A DNA stretch of 64,000 nucleotides, from NCBI GenBank assembly GCA_002898255.1, contig BEIE01000001.1, positions 1,178,001-1,242,000 on the forward strand, given 5' to 3'. The DNA is from a bacterium HR28 (GTDB taxonomy: Bacteria > Chloroflexota > Chloroflexia > Thermomicrobiales > Thermomicrobiaceae). Of the stretch, positions 49,625 to 59,432 are shown piece by piece. The notes beneath the pieces were generated by a model that saw only the letters and a program-made list of their open reading frames with translations, was not told the DNA's origin and made no database searches. Position numbers and translations under genes: made by a program. Each line of letters starts with the position of its first letter. Positions within the stretch are counted from its first letter, which is position 1.

Positions 49625-49646
49625 CGGAGAAACGGGGGCAGGCGAG

Positions 49647-50462
49647 GTGAGTCCCGAGACGTTCGAAGTGGTCCCTATCGGGGTAGTACATTCGCCGGTG
49701 GCCGATCGCCGGTTGATGCCGCCCGGTGGGGTTCAAGCGGAGATCGAGGTGTATCCGGAATTTGCTGATGGCCTTTTGCGCATTGAGGAGAACAGCCACA
49801 TATGGGTTCTGGGCTGGTTCGCTGATGCGGATCGTGAGCGACTGCAACTGGTGCGCCCCGAGTACGAGCCACCCCGCCGTCGCCGAGGTGTCTTCGGACT
49901 GCGTTCAGTCGCACGCCCCAACCCGATTGCACTGACAGCGACACGCCTGCTGGCGGTTGAAGGGACCCGATTGCGTGTGGCTCCGCTTGACTTCATTGAC
50001 GGTACGTTGGTTGTCGATCTGAAGCGCTACTCGCCAAGCTGGGACTGCATCTTTTCTGCACGGAGTTCGCGCGATCGGTATTTGATTGACCTGGCGAGCG
50101 CCGAACGGCTCGCCGAATACGAGCTTGAGGCGATGAACTTCCACGGGGAGCTGTGTCCCTGGGTCGTGACGGGGGCACGTTTGATCCAGCATGTGAGTGT
50201 TTTATGGCAGGTCCGGCCCAAGGACGCCGAGCTCGCGGTGACAGTCAGCGTTCGTCCCGAACTCTGCCATCTGGCGGACGTGCTGCAGGCGCTCACCGGA
50301 GCGACCTTCGCCAGTGGCCGATTGCGCGTGAGTGGCGAAGAGGCCATCGCGTTCCATTGGCGAGAACGAACACTGGTCGTGGTTCCCCGAGCCTTACCGA
50401 GCACCGAGTTCACAAAACTCCGGACGTTGCCACTGGAGGATCTTTTTGAACTGACTCAATGA
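49647..50462 (+). CDS. TrmO/TsaA-family tRNA methyltransferase fused to a C-terminal FmdE-like domain
   Basis: N-domain: PIGVVHSP...RRGVFGLRSVARPNPIALTATRLLAVEGTRLRVAPLDFIDGTLVVDLKRYSPSWD. C-domain: MNFHGELCPWVVTGARL...VRPELCHLADVLQALTGATFASGRL, FmdE-like. Confidence 0.82.
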   Translation: MSPETFEVVPIGVVHSPVADRRLMPPGGVQAEIEVYPEFADGLLRIEENSHIWVLGWFADADRERLQLVRPEYEPPRRRRGVFGLRSVARPNPIALTATRLLAVEGTRLRVAPLDFIDGTLVVDLKRYSPSWDCIFSARSSRDRYLIDLASAERLAEYELEAMNFHGELCPWVVTGARLIQHVSVLWQVRPKDAELAVTVSVRPELCHLADVLQALTGATFASGRLRVSGEEAIAFHWRERTLVVVPRALPSTEFTKLRTLPLEDLFELTQ

Positions 50463-50465
50463 TGC

Positions 50466-51188
50466 TTACTCCCACCGGAATGTTCGCCGGGCCAGGGCCA
50501 GGATGAGAAGCGTCCACAGGAGGAGCGCTCCAAGTTGTGTGATCGGCCACCCGGGCGAGGGAGTGAGCGTCTGGCGGAGCGCGCTGGCCAATGCGTTGGA
50601 CGGAAGCGCGAGGCCAATGATTGCAAGAGGGCCGGGCAACCGTTCTACTGGCCAGGCGATGCCGCCAAGGAGAATGAGGAGGAGATAGAGGCCGTTCGCG
50701 AGCGCAAGCGTCGTCTCCGCGCGAAACGTGCCAGCGATGAAGAGACCGAGACTTGCGAAGGTCGCTGTGCCCACCAGCATGGTGAGAAAGGCGAGGACGA
50801 TGGATCCGCTTGGTCGCCAACCGAAGCTCACGCCAACCAGTACGAGAATGAGTGCTTGCACCACTTCGATGGCGAGAACGGCGAGAATCTTGGCCCCGAG
50901 CAGGCGACCGCGTCCAAGCGGTGTCGCTCCAAGGCGCTTGAGGACACCGTAGTGCCGTTCGTACGCGGTACGGATTCCCAGACTGACGAGCCCAATTGAC
51001 ATGACAGCAAGTGCCAGCATACTCGGCAAGAGGAAGTCAATAGGGCGGTCGTAACCGGACGGTGCGATCCCCAGCGCGGCGAAGAATACGAGCAGCGCTG
51101 GTGGAATGACCAGCGTGACCAGTAGCCCTTCTCCGCTGCGCAAGGTGAGACGCAGTTCCATGGAGGTTTGTGCGATCAGTGCACGCAT
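50466..51188 (-). CDS. ABC transporter permease (ABC-2 type)
   Basis: Six hydrophobic segments; AYERHYGVLKRLGATPLGRGRLLGAKILAVLAIEV; immediately downstream of the ATPase gene. Confidence 0.93.
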   Translation of the reverse strand: MRALIAQTSMELRLTLRSGEGLLVTLVIPPALLVFFAALGIAPSGYDRPIDFLLPSMLALAVMSIGLVSLGIRTAYERHYGVLKRLGATPLGRGRLLGAKILAVLAIEVVQALILVLVGVSFGWRPSGSIVLAFLTMLVGTATFASLGLFIAGTFRAETTLALANGLYLLLILLGGIAWPVERLPGPLAIIGLALPSNALASALRQTLTPSPGWPITQLGALLLWTLLILALARRTFRWE

Positions 51189-51194
51189 CGGGAG

Positions 51195-52154
51195 TCACTC
51201 CCTGATCTCGTTTCCGGTGAGCCGTAGGAAGACCTCCTCAAGCGACTGGTAACCAACGCGGATCTCGGTGAGAAGAATGCCGTGCTCATACGCCCACCGC
51301 GTCAGTTCCACGAGCAGCTCCATTGGCCGTCCAGTTTCTAAAGCGTAGCGACCGTCACCGAGCGCCCGAACGGCCTGGACACTCGGGAGACGGGCAAGCG
51401 CCGTCACGTCGAGATCGCGGATTGCGGTCACTGTCACGTGCTCAGCTTCGTACTGCATGAGTTCTCGCGGAGTCGCAAGGGCGATGAGATGGCCGTGATC
51501 GATAATCGCGACGCGGTCGGCAAGACGCTCTGCTTCCTCGAGGAAATGCGTGGTCAACAAGATGGTAATACCGCGGCGTTTTAAGTCCTCGATCAGCGAC
51601 CAAGTGAGTCGTCGCGCCTGCGGATCCATCCCGGTTGTCGGTTCGTCGAGGAAGAGGAGCTCTGGCTTGCCCACGAGCGCGAGCGCGAGCGCGAGACGCC
51701 GTTGCTGACCGCCAGAAAGGTACCGGTATCGGATGTGACTCACCTCCTCAAGGCCGACGAGGTGCAGAAGTTCTTGTGGATCCTGGGGATCGGGATAGAA
51801 GCTGGCGAAGAGTTGGAGCATCTCGCGCGGGGTTGCTGCTGGATAGATACCGCCGCTCTGCAGCATAACCCCGATCCGTGGCCTCAAGGCATCACTGTTG
51901 TGCCAGGGGTCAAGCCCGAGCACGCGGACAGTACCGCTATCCGGTCTCCGATAACCTTCTAGGATTTCAATCGTTGTGGTTTTGCCTGCTCCATTGGGGC
52001 CCAGTAGTGCAAAGAGTTCTCCGCGGCGAATGGTGAAGCTCAGTCCGTCGACCACCGGCCGGCCACTGTATCGTTTGACAAGATTCTCGACAACGATCGC
52101 GTGGTCGACAGGCTCAGGCGCAAGAGCTGTGGGAACGGTGTTCGGGACAGTCAC
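51195..52154 (-). CDS. ABC transporter ATP-binding protein
   Basis: LLGPNGAGKTTTIEILEGYRRPDSGTVRVLG; YRYLSGGQQRRLALALALVGKPELLFLDEPTTGMDPQARR. Confidence 0.96.
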   Translation of the reverse strand: MTVPNTVPTALAPEPVDHAIVVENLVKRYSGRPVVDGLSFTIRRGELFALLGPNGAGKTTTIEILEGYRRPDSGTVRVLGLDPWHNSDALRPRIGVMLQSGGIYPAATPREMLQLFASFYPDPQDPQELLHLVGLEEVSHIRYRYLSGGQQRRLALALALVGKPELLFLDEPTTGMDPQARRLTWSLIEDLKRRGITILLTTHFLEEAERLADRVAIIDHGHLIALATPRELMQYEAEHVTVTAIRDLDVTALARLPSVQAVRALGDGRYALETGRPMELLVELTRWAYEHGILLTEIRVGYQSLEEVFLRLTGNEIRE

Positions 52155-53269
52155 GCTCGTCCCTCCGACGCTAGACCGAGAAGACGTGGGACGTCGATAT
52201 TCCAAGAAGCAGTCGATACGTCGGTCCCAAGGCCCCAAAGTGGAACAATGGCTTCGTGCCGGCTGCCATGGCTCCGGAGGTCGATTTCAGTCGCGATGGT
52301 CGGTAATGTTCCCGAGGGTGCAAAGACAGTGTGCTCGTCGCCGAGCACAAAGAGGTCACCAATATCGCTGATCGGCAAGTGGAACAAGTCAGCAGCCTGT
52401 CCAGAGTCGTAAACAGCCTCAATGCCGGGCAGTGCGGCGAGAATGTCGCGTGCTTGTTCAACGGAGCCGCGATGGACGAACACGTACCCCGCGCCGCCCA
52501 TGTTCCGATGATGGACGACATAGCGGTCGCGGATCGGGGGTACAAATGTCGCCTCGATTCCATATTGCGCCAACGCTGCTGCGAGGTCGATCGCACGCCG
52601 TTTGGCACGCATTCCATGATCCGCAGTCACGACAATACGGTGGTCGGGAACACGCTGGAGGAGTTCGCCGATCCTTCGGTCGATCTGGGTCAGGTAATGC
52701 CGGGCTTCTGGAGCTCCGGGTGGCCAGCGGTGTAGGGCGTAATCGGTTGTGGTGCAGTACACCAGGTCCGGATGGTAGTGCTCGACGATGTAGAGCAGTG
52801 CCTGTAATGTCCAATCGTCAACGGTCTCTGAGTAGATCGGTGGTGGAGTTCCAAGTGCCGCTACGAGCTCATCCGGCGGTTCCTCGGCGGTGACTGCCGT
52901 GTGCACGCCGCGCCCCAGGAAGTGGAGGAGTTTCCGTTTCGAGGTGATGAGTACAGTCCTTCCGCCAGCCTGGGCTACGCGTTCCAGGATCGTCGGCGCT
53001 GCGAGGAAGTCAGCTGTCTCGATGAAGGTGCCCTGACGGGTTTTGGGATCGAAACGAAAATTGCTGACAATCCTCGTTCGTTCCGGGAAAGAGCCGGTGA
53101 TGATCGCGGCATGGTTCACGTTCGTCACAGTGGGAATGACAGCTTGAACCAATCGGAAGGAGCCGTAGGTGGCGAGCGCCTCCAGGTTCGGCGTCTCCGT
53201 GCTCTCGAGGTACATCGGGTCAAGGCCATCCAAAACGATGACGATGGTTGGGCGGAAGGTCATCGTCAT
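52151..53269 (-). CDS. alkaline phosphatase / nucleotide pyrophosphatase superfamily protein
   Basis: MTFRPTIVIVLDGLDPMYLESTETPNLEALATYGSFRLVQAVIPTVTNVNHAAIITGSFPERTRI...RIVVTADHGMR. Confidence 0.9.
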   Translation of the reverse strand: MTMTFRPTIVIVLDGLDPMYLESTETPNLEALATYGSFRLVQAVIPTVTNVNHAAIITGSFPERTRIVSNFRFDPKTRQGTFIETADFLAAPTILERVAQAGGRTVLITSKRKLLHFLGRGVHTAVTAEEPPDELVAALGTPPPIYSETVDDWTLQALLYIVEHYHPDLVYCTTTDYALHRWPPGAPEARHYLTQIDRRIGELLQRVPDHRIVVTADHGMRAKRRAIDLAAALAQYGIEATFVPPIRDRYVVHHRNMGGAGYVFVHRGSVEQARDILAALPGIEAVYDSGQAADLFHLPISDIGDLFVLGDEHTVFAPSGTLPTIATEIDLRSHGSRHEAIVPLWGLGTDVSTASWNIDVPRLLGLASEGRA

Positions 53270-53676
53270 AGTCCGTAGAGCATGACGTAGATAATCCAGC
53301 CGGTCACAACGACGTAAAACCACACGGGAAGCGTAATCCGGGCAATGGCACGGTGACGTCGAAACTCCCGGCGAAGCGCTCGCGAGAGCGTAATCAGGAC
53401 GAGTGGTCCAAGCGCAATGGCCAGGATCGTGTGAGAGATAAGCACCGTGAAGTACACGATGCGAACCCAGCCTTCACCTGTGTAGAGTTTGGTTCCGAGG
53501 AGGAAATACCGAAGAACGTAGACCATGAGGAAGAGCGCGGCGAAGACGGCTGCCGTCAGCATCGCATTGTGATGGAGAGAAATACGGTGCGAACGAACAG
53601 CGATGAAACCGATCAGGGCGCTGAGTCCACTCACAGCGATCAACGCGGTATTGACAAAAGGCAGCCATGTTTCCAC
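53266..53676 (-). CDS. DUF420 domain membrane protein
   Basis: VETWLPFVNTALIAVSGLSALIGFIAVRSHRISLHHNAMLTAAVFAALFLMVYVLRY...ILAIALGPLVLITLSRALRREFRRHRAIARITLPVWFYVVVTGWIIYVMLY; GTG start. Confidence 0.88.
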   Translation of the reverse strand: METWLPFVNTALIAVSGLSALIGFIAVRSHRISLHHNAMLTAAVFAALFLMVYVLRYFLLGTKLYTGEGWVRIVYFTVLISHTILAIALGPLVLITLSRALRREFRRHRAIARITLPVWFYVVVTGWIIYVMLYGL

Positions 53677-53790
53677 TGACGAGTTCCCTTCAGTCGAGCG
53701 CGCCCACTTCTTATACTCCTGGAATGATACCGGCGTGGCTGCTGCTGGTAGGTCGGGAAATCCCTGTTTGGAAACGAACCTGGGGGATAT

Positions 53791-54977
53791 ATGGCGGGGG
53801 AACTTCGATTCACCCGGCGATCGTGGTTGCGAACGATTCTGGGAACGCCGTTGGTGAGTTTTCTTCTGGCTTGTTCGCGGGCAGGGCAGGAGACAACACC
53901 AGGAGCCACGGCAACGCGACGTCAGCGAAACCGGTTGAGGCACCAACCGTTGTTTCCAGTGCGCGTCTTCAGCTGCCAGACTATATTGATCGTTCTTCAC
54001 TGGGGAAAGAACTCTTCGTCTTCAACTGGGGTGACTATATCGACCCCGAAGTGGTTGCGGACTTCGAACGGTTAACTGGTGTTAAGGTCACGATTGACAC
54101 CTATGAGACAAACGAGCAGGCGATTGCGAAGCTCCAGCAGGGCGGGATCTCGTACGACGTGGTAGTTCCAACCGACTACGCAGTCCAGATCCTGATAGGT
54201 CTTGGACTTCTCGAGCCACTTGACCGATCGGTTGTCCGTGCTATCGAGCACCTTGATCCGAATAACCTGAATGGGCCATATGATCCTGGTAACCAGTATA
54301 GTGTTCCTTATTTTTGGGGTACTTCCGGATACGCATATGATACTGCGGTTCTTGGTGAAGGGCTTGAGAGCTGGGGTTCGCTCTTCAATCCACCAGAGGC
54401 TGCACGAGGGAAAGTTGTCATGCACGGCTACTATCGCGAGACAATCGCAGCAGCCCTGCTTTGGCTCGGCTACCCGCTGAATGAGACGAGTGATGAAGCA
54501 CTGGCTCGTGCGCTTGAGGTATTGAAAGCCCAAAAACCGTACGTTTTGACCTATACGAGCGAAAACAATGCTCAGTTGCTTGTGGCAGGTGAAGCAGTCA
54601 TGGCCCACTGTTGGACGGGACAAGCTATCCTAGCCAAACGAGAACGCCCGACAATTCGGTATGTCATACCCAAAGAAGGATGTGCCGTTTGGCAGGACAA
54701 TCTCTGTGTGGTGAAAAATGCACCGAACCGGTATACGGCGATGGTCTTTATCGACTTCCTGTGCTGGCCGGAAATTGCTGCACGCAACGCAGCCTATGTG
54801 GGCTACGCGAGCCCGAATCGCTCGGCGCGTGAACAGGGTCTCTTGGATCCCGATTTAGTAAACGATCCGGCCATCTACCTGGATGAAGAGACCTGGAAGC
54901 GGCTGCAGTGGTTCCGAGACCTCGGGCCAGACTACGTCAAGTATGACCGTATTTGGACAGAGTTGCGAGCGGGCTAG
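53791..54977 (+). pseudogene. spermidine/putrescine-type extracellular solute-binding protein with an apparent frameshift after the signal region
   Basis: Frame of 53791 encodes MAGELRFTRRSWLRTILGTPLVSFLLACSRAGQETTPGATATR with an SD gggggatat; frame of 53667 encodes SAKPVEAPTVVSSARLQLPDYIDRSSLGKELFVFNWGDYIDPEVVADFERLTGVKVTIDTYETNEQAIAKL to 54977. Switch lies about 53905-53945. Confidence 0.75.
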
Positions 54978-54989
54978 GGTGCGTCTTTC

Positions 54990-55757
54990 TTATTGACGCT
55001 CTGGGCATGGCCCTGATTCGACACTGAGCAGGCTCGCGGCTGCCTGATCAAGTATCCAGGTGACTTCCCCAGGCACCGTCGCCAGAAGGTGTGCAGGGAT
55101 ATCCAAAGGGGCGAGCCGATCTTCGAGAGCGCGCCGGACGGTTTGGGCCTTCTCAGATCCGGTCACAAGAACAAGCACTGAACGAGCAGCCTGCAGCAGC
55201 ACCGGTGTGATCGTAATGCGCGTCGTGGAGAGTGCCGGCACCGGATTTGCGACAACAAGTCGCCTTGTTTCCTGTAAGGCGGGCGTATGGGGAAACAGCG
55301 AAGCAATGTGGCCGTCCTGACCCATACCAAGCAGAATGAGGTCGAAGTGGGGAACCTCACCCTCTGACACGTCAAAGACGGCGCGCATGGTTGCTTCATA
55401 AGCCGCCGCAGCCTGTTCTGGTCCCAGTTCTGTTAGAACACGATGAATGCGGTATGCCGGGATTGGGAGAACTGTGAGGAGGGTCTCAGCTGCCAATCGG
55501 TAGTTGCTCTCATCATGGTCGGGGGGAACCATTCGTTCGTCGCCCCAGAACCACTCGATCTGCTCCCAGGCTACCGCGTCGCGAAAGGGAGGTTGTGCCA
55601 GGAGCTCGTAGAGCAGTCGGGGGGTACGACCACCTGCGAGCGCGATACTTGCCCACCCTCGCTTTTGGATTGCTGCCGCCAAGGTCTCGGTGAGGATGTG
55701 GGCAGCCCGTTCCGCGGCCAGCCGTTCATCGCGGAGAATTTCGAGACGGCAGCTCAT
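54990..55757 (-). CDS. pgl: 6-phosphogluconolactonase
   Basis: GWASIALAGGRTPRLLYELLAQ...IEWFWGDERMVPPDHDESNYRLAAETLL...DLILLGMGQDGHIASLFPHTPAL. Confidence 0.95.
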   Translation of the reverse strand: MSCRLEILRDERLAAERAAHILTETLAAAIQKRGWASIALAGGRTPRLLYELLAQPPFRDAVAWEQIEWFWGDERMVPPDHDESNYRLAAETLLTVLPIPAYRIHRVLTELGPEQAAAAYEATMRAVFDVSEGEVPHFDLILLGMGQDGHIASLFPHTPALQETRRLVVANPVPALSTTRITITPVLLQAARSVLVLVTGSEKAQTVRRALEDRLAPLDIPAHLLATVPGEVTWILDQAAASLLSVESGPCPERQ

Positions 55758-55761
55758 ATGG

Positions 55762-56922
55762 TTAGTGCTCCTTCTGCCGTTCCAGCTTGCGATACTCGAC
55801 TGCGATTGCTGTCGCTTCGTCGAGGGCATGCTCGTACAACCAGTCGGGAGCGACCTCTTGCAGTTCGTTGATGAGGAGACGCTGAAGGTCAAGGAGATGG
55901 TGGTGGAAGGCGTGTTCCAGGACACAGTGATTCCGGTCGTGAACGCGTAGGCGCAAAGTGGCGCGATCGTGTCCGCTCAAGTCGATGGAGAAGGAGGCAG
56001 TCTCGTGGTTATGCTCAGCGACGAAGCTGACATGTACCAGTTGTCCATGAAAGAGTTCCTCGCTTGGCTGGGGTGCGATCGTCCAGTTGAGACGCCGGTT
56101 TCCAGGGGCGGTGAGGTCCAGGCGCCAACTGTTGCCATCCGCCTCCAAAGATGCAAGACGCCAACCGAGACGGCTAGCCATCCAGCCGAGGTAGAGGAGC
56201 GCTTGTGTGGGGTTGGGCGTTGATCGCTGGGGGGCATATCCGTAGCGGAGATCCACACGCGTGATGGCGTCAAGGGCCCAGCGGCAGTGCGGAATCTCGA
56301 ACATCCGTGCCGTTGTTTCCTGCCACGGGCCGAGGCGTCCCCAGTTGAGGTCAGAGACTGCCGTGCTGCGTGCCACCTGCTGGACAAGACGGCGCGTCGC
56401 GATGATATCAGCGATCGGATGAGGGCTTTCTAGCGAGTCGAAGATGAGGCGATCGACGGCGCGCGCGACGGCGACGAAGCGCCGATCGTGGCATGGCAAG
56501 GGCCCCAACCACCAGAGGAAAGCCGGAAGATCGGGAAGCGCAAGAGGGATCAGGAGACTTGGAAGGAGCTCCATCCCATCACTCGGGAGAGTTATCGTGA
56601 TCTGCTCGTAACAGGGAGCATACCGCTCAGCGATTCCGAGATTACATTGGATGCTGATTTGTGGCTCTTCCAGTGGTTCCTGTCGACTCGTGACGAGGAG
56701 CACCACACGGGAAGGATGATGCATGGAGAGCCGACTAATGAGGTCACGAGCGGTGTCGGCCCGAGAAGTATCCGGCGCATAGACGAACAGCGTGAGCACA
56801 CTCGTCCGGCTGAGGGCCAGCTCGTTGCGGCGGTCGGCCATCGGGGCGGACTGCCAAAGACGCGCGAGTTCGCGCTCGATCGCCTCGATGTCAAAGGGGA
56901 GTGCTGGTGGCATGGAGCGCAT
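55762..56922 (-). CDS. opcA: glucose-6-phosphate dehydrogenase assembly protein OpcA-like
   Basis: FDIEAIERELARLWQSAPMADRRNELALSRTSVLTLFVYAPD...LPDLPAFLWWLGPLPCHDRRF; between zwf and pgl. Confidence 0.9.
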   Translation of the reverse strand: MRSMPPALPFDIEAIERELARLWQSAPMADRRNELALSRTSVLTLFVYAPDTSRADTARDLISRLSMHHPSRVVLLVTSRQEPLEEPQISIQCNLGIAERYAPCYEQITITLPSDGMELLPSLLIPLALPDLPAFLWWLGPLPCHDRRFVAVARAVDRLIFDSLESPHPIADIIATRRLVQQVARSTAVSDLNWGRLGPWQETTARMFEIPHCRWALDAITRVDLRYGYAPQRSTPNPTQALLYLGWMASRLGWRLASLEADGNSWRLDLTAPGNRRLNWTIAPQPSEELFHGQLVHVSFVAEHNHETASFSIDLSGHDRATLRLRVHDRNHCVLEHAFHHHLLDLQRLLINELQEVAPDWLYEHALDEATAIAVEYRKLERQKEH

Positions 56923-56947
56923 TGGATGCCTCCCGTCCGAATCGGGC

Positions 56948-58492
56948 TCAGGGGCGACGCCATCGTCGTCCGTCGCGTGCGATGAACTGCTCTGCCTCTG
57001 GTGGTCCCCATGTCCCGGCATCGTAGTTCGGGAACTCTGGTGGTGGTGACTCGGCCCAGCCGCGGAGGATCTGCGTAATTGGAACCCACGCCGCTTCAGT
57101 TTCATCGCGGCGTGTGAAGAGTGTCGAATCACCGAGCATGCAGTCGAGCAGGAGCCGCTCGTAGGCGTCGGGAGACTGTACCAGGAACGAGGTTCCATAG
57201 AGGAAACCCATTGTCACCGTGCGCAGGCGAATGCGCGGTCCTGGCACCTTCGCCGCGATGTTCAGCGATACCCCTTCATCCGGCTGAATACGGATGACGA
57301 GCCAGTTCGGTTCGACGCCGGCTGTGGCCATCCCCTTGAAAAGCGGGTGCGGCACTCGCTTGAACTGGATGGCGATTTCGGTAACGCGCCGCGGAAGACG
57401 CTTACCGGTCCGCAGGTAGAAGGGCACATCAGCCCAACGCCAGTTGTCGATGAAGAGTTTCAATGCGACATACGTCTCGGTAAGGGAGTTTGGTGCGACG
57501 CGTGGTTCCTCGCGATACCCGGGAACTGGTCGGCCGCCGATAAAGCCTGGGCCGTACTGCCCGCGAACGGTGAGCTCGTTGACATCCTCGGGGCGGATCG
57601 GTCGGATAGCGCGCAGCGCCTTCACTTTCTCGTCACGCACAGGATCGGCCTCAAAGGCAATTGGGGGCTCCATCGCGATCACACTCAGAAGTTGGAGCAT
57701 GTGATTCTGGACCATGTCGCGCAGCGCCCCGGCGCGGTCATAGTAGCCGCCGCGTCCTTCGATGCCGATCGTCTCTGCGACCGTGATCTGAACATGATCG
57801 ATGTAGTTGCGATTCCAAATCGGCTCAAAGATGCCGTTGGCGAAGCGGAGTGCGAGGATATTTTGGACGGTTTCCTTGCCCAAATAATGGTCAATCCGGT
57901 AAATCTGCTCCTCGCGGAAGTACCGGAGAAGATGGTTATTGAGCGTGATTGCGCTCTCAAGGTCATGTCCGAAGGGTTTTTCGACGATCAACCGGACCCA
58001 GCTCCCTGGCTGGGTTGGTTGGGCCAGCCCGCTTTCCCCAAGAAATTGAGTGATCGTCTCGTATGCATCGGGTGGTGTTGCCAGATAGAAAATACGGTTC
58101 CCGGCAGTCGCTCGCTCCCGATCGATCCGCTCGAGCACCTCTCCCAGTTTCGGGTAGGCCGAGGCGTCAGTGAAATCGGCAGCGAAATAGAACAGGCCTT
58201 GAGCGAACGTCTCCCAAACATCCGGATCAATTGGTTGTCGACGCGAGAACCGCTCGACCGCCGCGCGCATTTCCTGTCGAAACTCGTCGTCGGTGAGCGG
58301 TCGACGGGCATAGCCGACAATGCTGAAGCCCGGAGGTAAGAGACCATCATAGGCCAGATTGTAGAGTGCCGGGATTAACTTCCGACGGGTGAGGTCACCC
58401 GAGGCACCGAAGATGACCATGATGCAGGGGTCGGGCAGTCGTTCAAAACGAAGTCCCTCACGGAGCGGATTTTGCAGCGTCGTCACAGTCAT
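56948..58492 (-). CDS. zwf: glucose-6-phosphate dehydrogenase
   Basis: IMVIFGASGDLTRRKLIPALYNL...VEKPFGHDLESAITLNN...YRIDHYLGKETVQNILALRFANGIFEPIWNRNYIDHVQIT. Confidence 0.98.
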   Translation of the reverse strand: MTVTTLQNPLREGLRFERLPDPCIMVIFGASGDLTRRKLIPALYNLAYDGLLPPGFSIVGYARRPLTDDEFRQEMRAAVERFSRRQPIDPDVWETFAQGLFYFAADFTDASAYPKLGEVLERIDRERATAGNRIFYLATPPDAYETITQFLGESGLAQPTQPGSWVRLIVEKPFGHDLESAITLNNHLLRYFREEQIYRIDHYLGKETVQNILALRFANGIFEPIWNRNYIDHVQITVAETIGIEGRGGYYDRAGALRDMVQNHMLQLLSVIAMEPPIAFEADPVRDEKVKALRAIRPIRPEDVNELTVRGQYGPGFIGGRPVPGYREEPRVAPNSLTETYVALKLFIDNWRWADVPFYLRTGKRLPRRVTEIAIQFKRVPHPLFKGMATAGVEPNWLVIRIQPDEGVSLNIAAKVPGPRIRLRTVTMGFLYGTSFLVQSPDAYERLLLDCMLGDSTLFTRRDETEAAWVPITQILRGWAESPPPEFPNYDAGTWGPPEAEQFIARDGRRWRRP

Positions 58493-59412
58493 GGGCTCGC
58501 TCCAGTCGTTTCTTGCTCAGCGGTCTTGACAGCGTGCCCTCCGAATTCGCGGCGTAGTGCCGCGACGACTTTGGCAGCAAACGAATCTTCTTGGCGTGAT
58601 CGGAAGCGCATCTGTAGTGAGAGAGTGATCACTGGTGCCGGTACGTCTTCCTCAATGGCGGTCAAAACCGTCCAGCGACCCTCGCCGGAATCTTCGACGT
58701 ACCCGCGGATTGCGGAGAGCCGCGGGTCATTCCGGAACGCGCGCTCGGCCAGCTCCAGGAGCCAAGAGCGAATGACGCTTCCCCGATTCCAGAGGGCAGC
58801 GAGTTCGGCCAAGTCGTAGCGGTACGGCGAACGCTCGAGAATCTCAAATCCCTCGGCATAGGCTTGCATGAGTCCGTACTCGATACCATTATGGACCATC
58901 TTGGCGAAGTGCCCGGCACCAGCGGGCCCCAGGTACCGGTAACCGTTCTCCGGAGCGAGCGTCGCCAGCGCTGGCTCGAGGTGGCGAAAGGCTGACTCGT
59001 CTCCGCCAACCATCAGGCAATAGCCGTACTCCAGGCCCCAAATGCCTCCACTCGTTCCCACGTCGAGGAAGCGGATACCGCGATCTTGGAGAAACTGCGC
59101 TCGTCGGACAGAGTCTTTCCAATACGCGTTTCCGCCGTCGACAAGAATGTCGCCAGGTTCCAAGAGTTCGGCGAAATGCTGGAGCATCCGCTCCGTTACC
59201 TCTCCGGCGGGAAGCATGAGCCAGATAACACGCGGGGGAGTGAGAGTGCGAACCGTGTCCTCCGGTGAGTAGGCGCCAACAGCTCCTTCACGCTCGAGCA
59301 TCTGGATCGGTTCCGGGCTGCGGTTGTGGACGACGACACGATGTCCCCCACGCAGCAAGCGTCGGGTCATGTTGCTGCCCATTCGACCCAGGCCAACGAT
59401 TGCGAGTTCCAT
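58489..59412 (-). CDS. gnd: 6-phosphogluconate dehydrogenase (decarboxylating)
   Basis: MELAIVGLGRMGSNMTRRLLRGGHRVVVHNRS...FLDVGTSGGIWGLEYGYCLMVGG...GAGHFAKMVHNGIEYGLMQAYAEGFEIL. Confidence 0.97.
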   Translation of the reverse strand: MELAIVGLGRMGSNMTRRLLRGGHRVVVHNRSPEPIQMLEREGAVGAYSPEDTVRTLTPPRVIWLMLPAGEVTERMLQHFAELLEPGDILVDGGNAYWKDSVRRAQFLQDRGIRFLDVGTSGGIWGLEYGYCLMVGGDESAFRHLEPALATLAPENGYRYLGPAGAGHFAKMVHNGIEYGLMQAYAEGFEILERSPYRYDLAELAALWNRGSVIRSWLLELAERAFRNDPRLSAIRGYVEDSGEGRWTVLTAIEEDVPAPVITLSLQMRFRSRQEDSFAAKVVAALRREFGGHAVKTAEQETTGASP

Positions 59413-59432
59413 CGTGCGCTCCTCCGTTTTCA

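Noticed and set aside
57347-58339. 330-aa plus-strand ORF
   Set aside because: Antisense to zwf.
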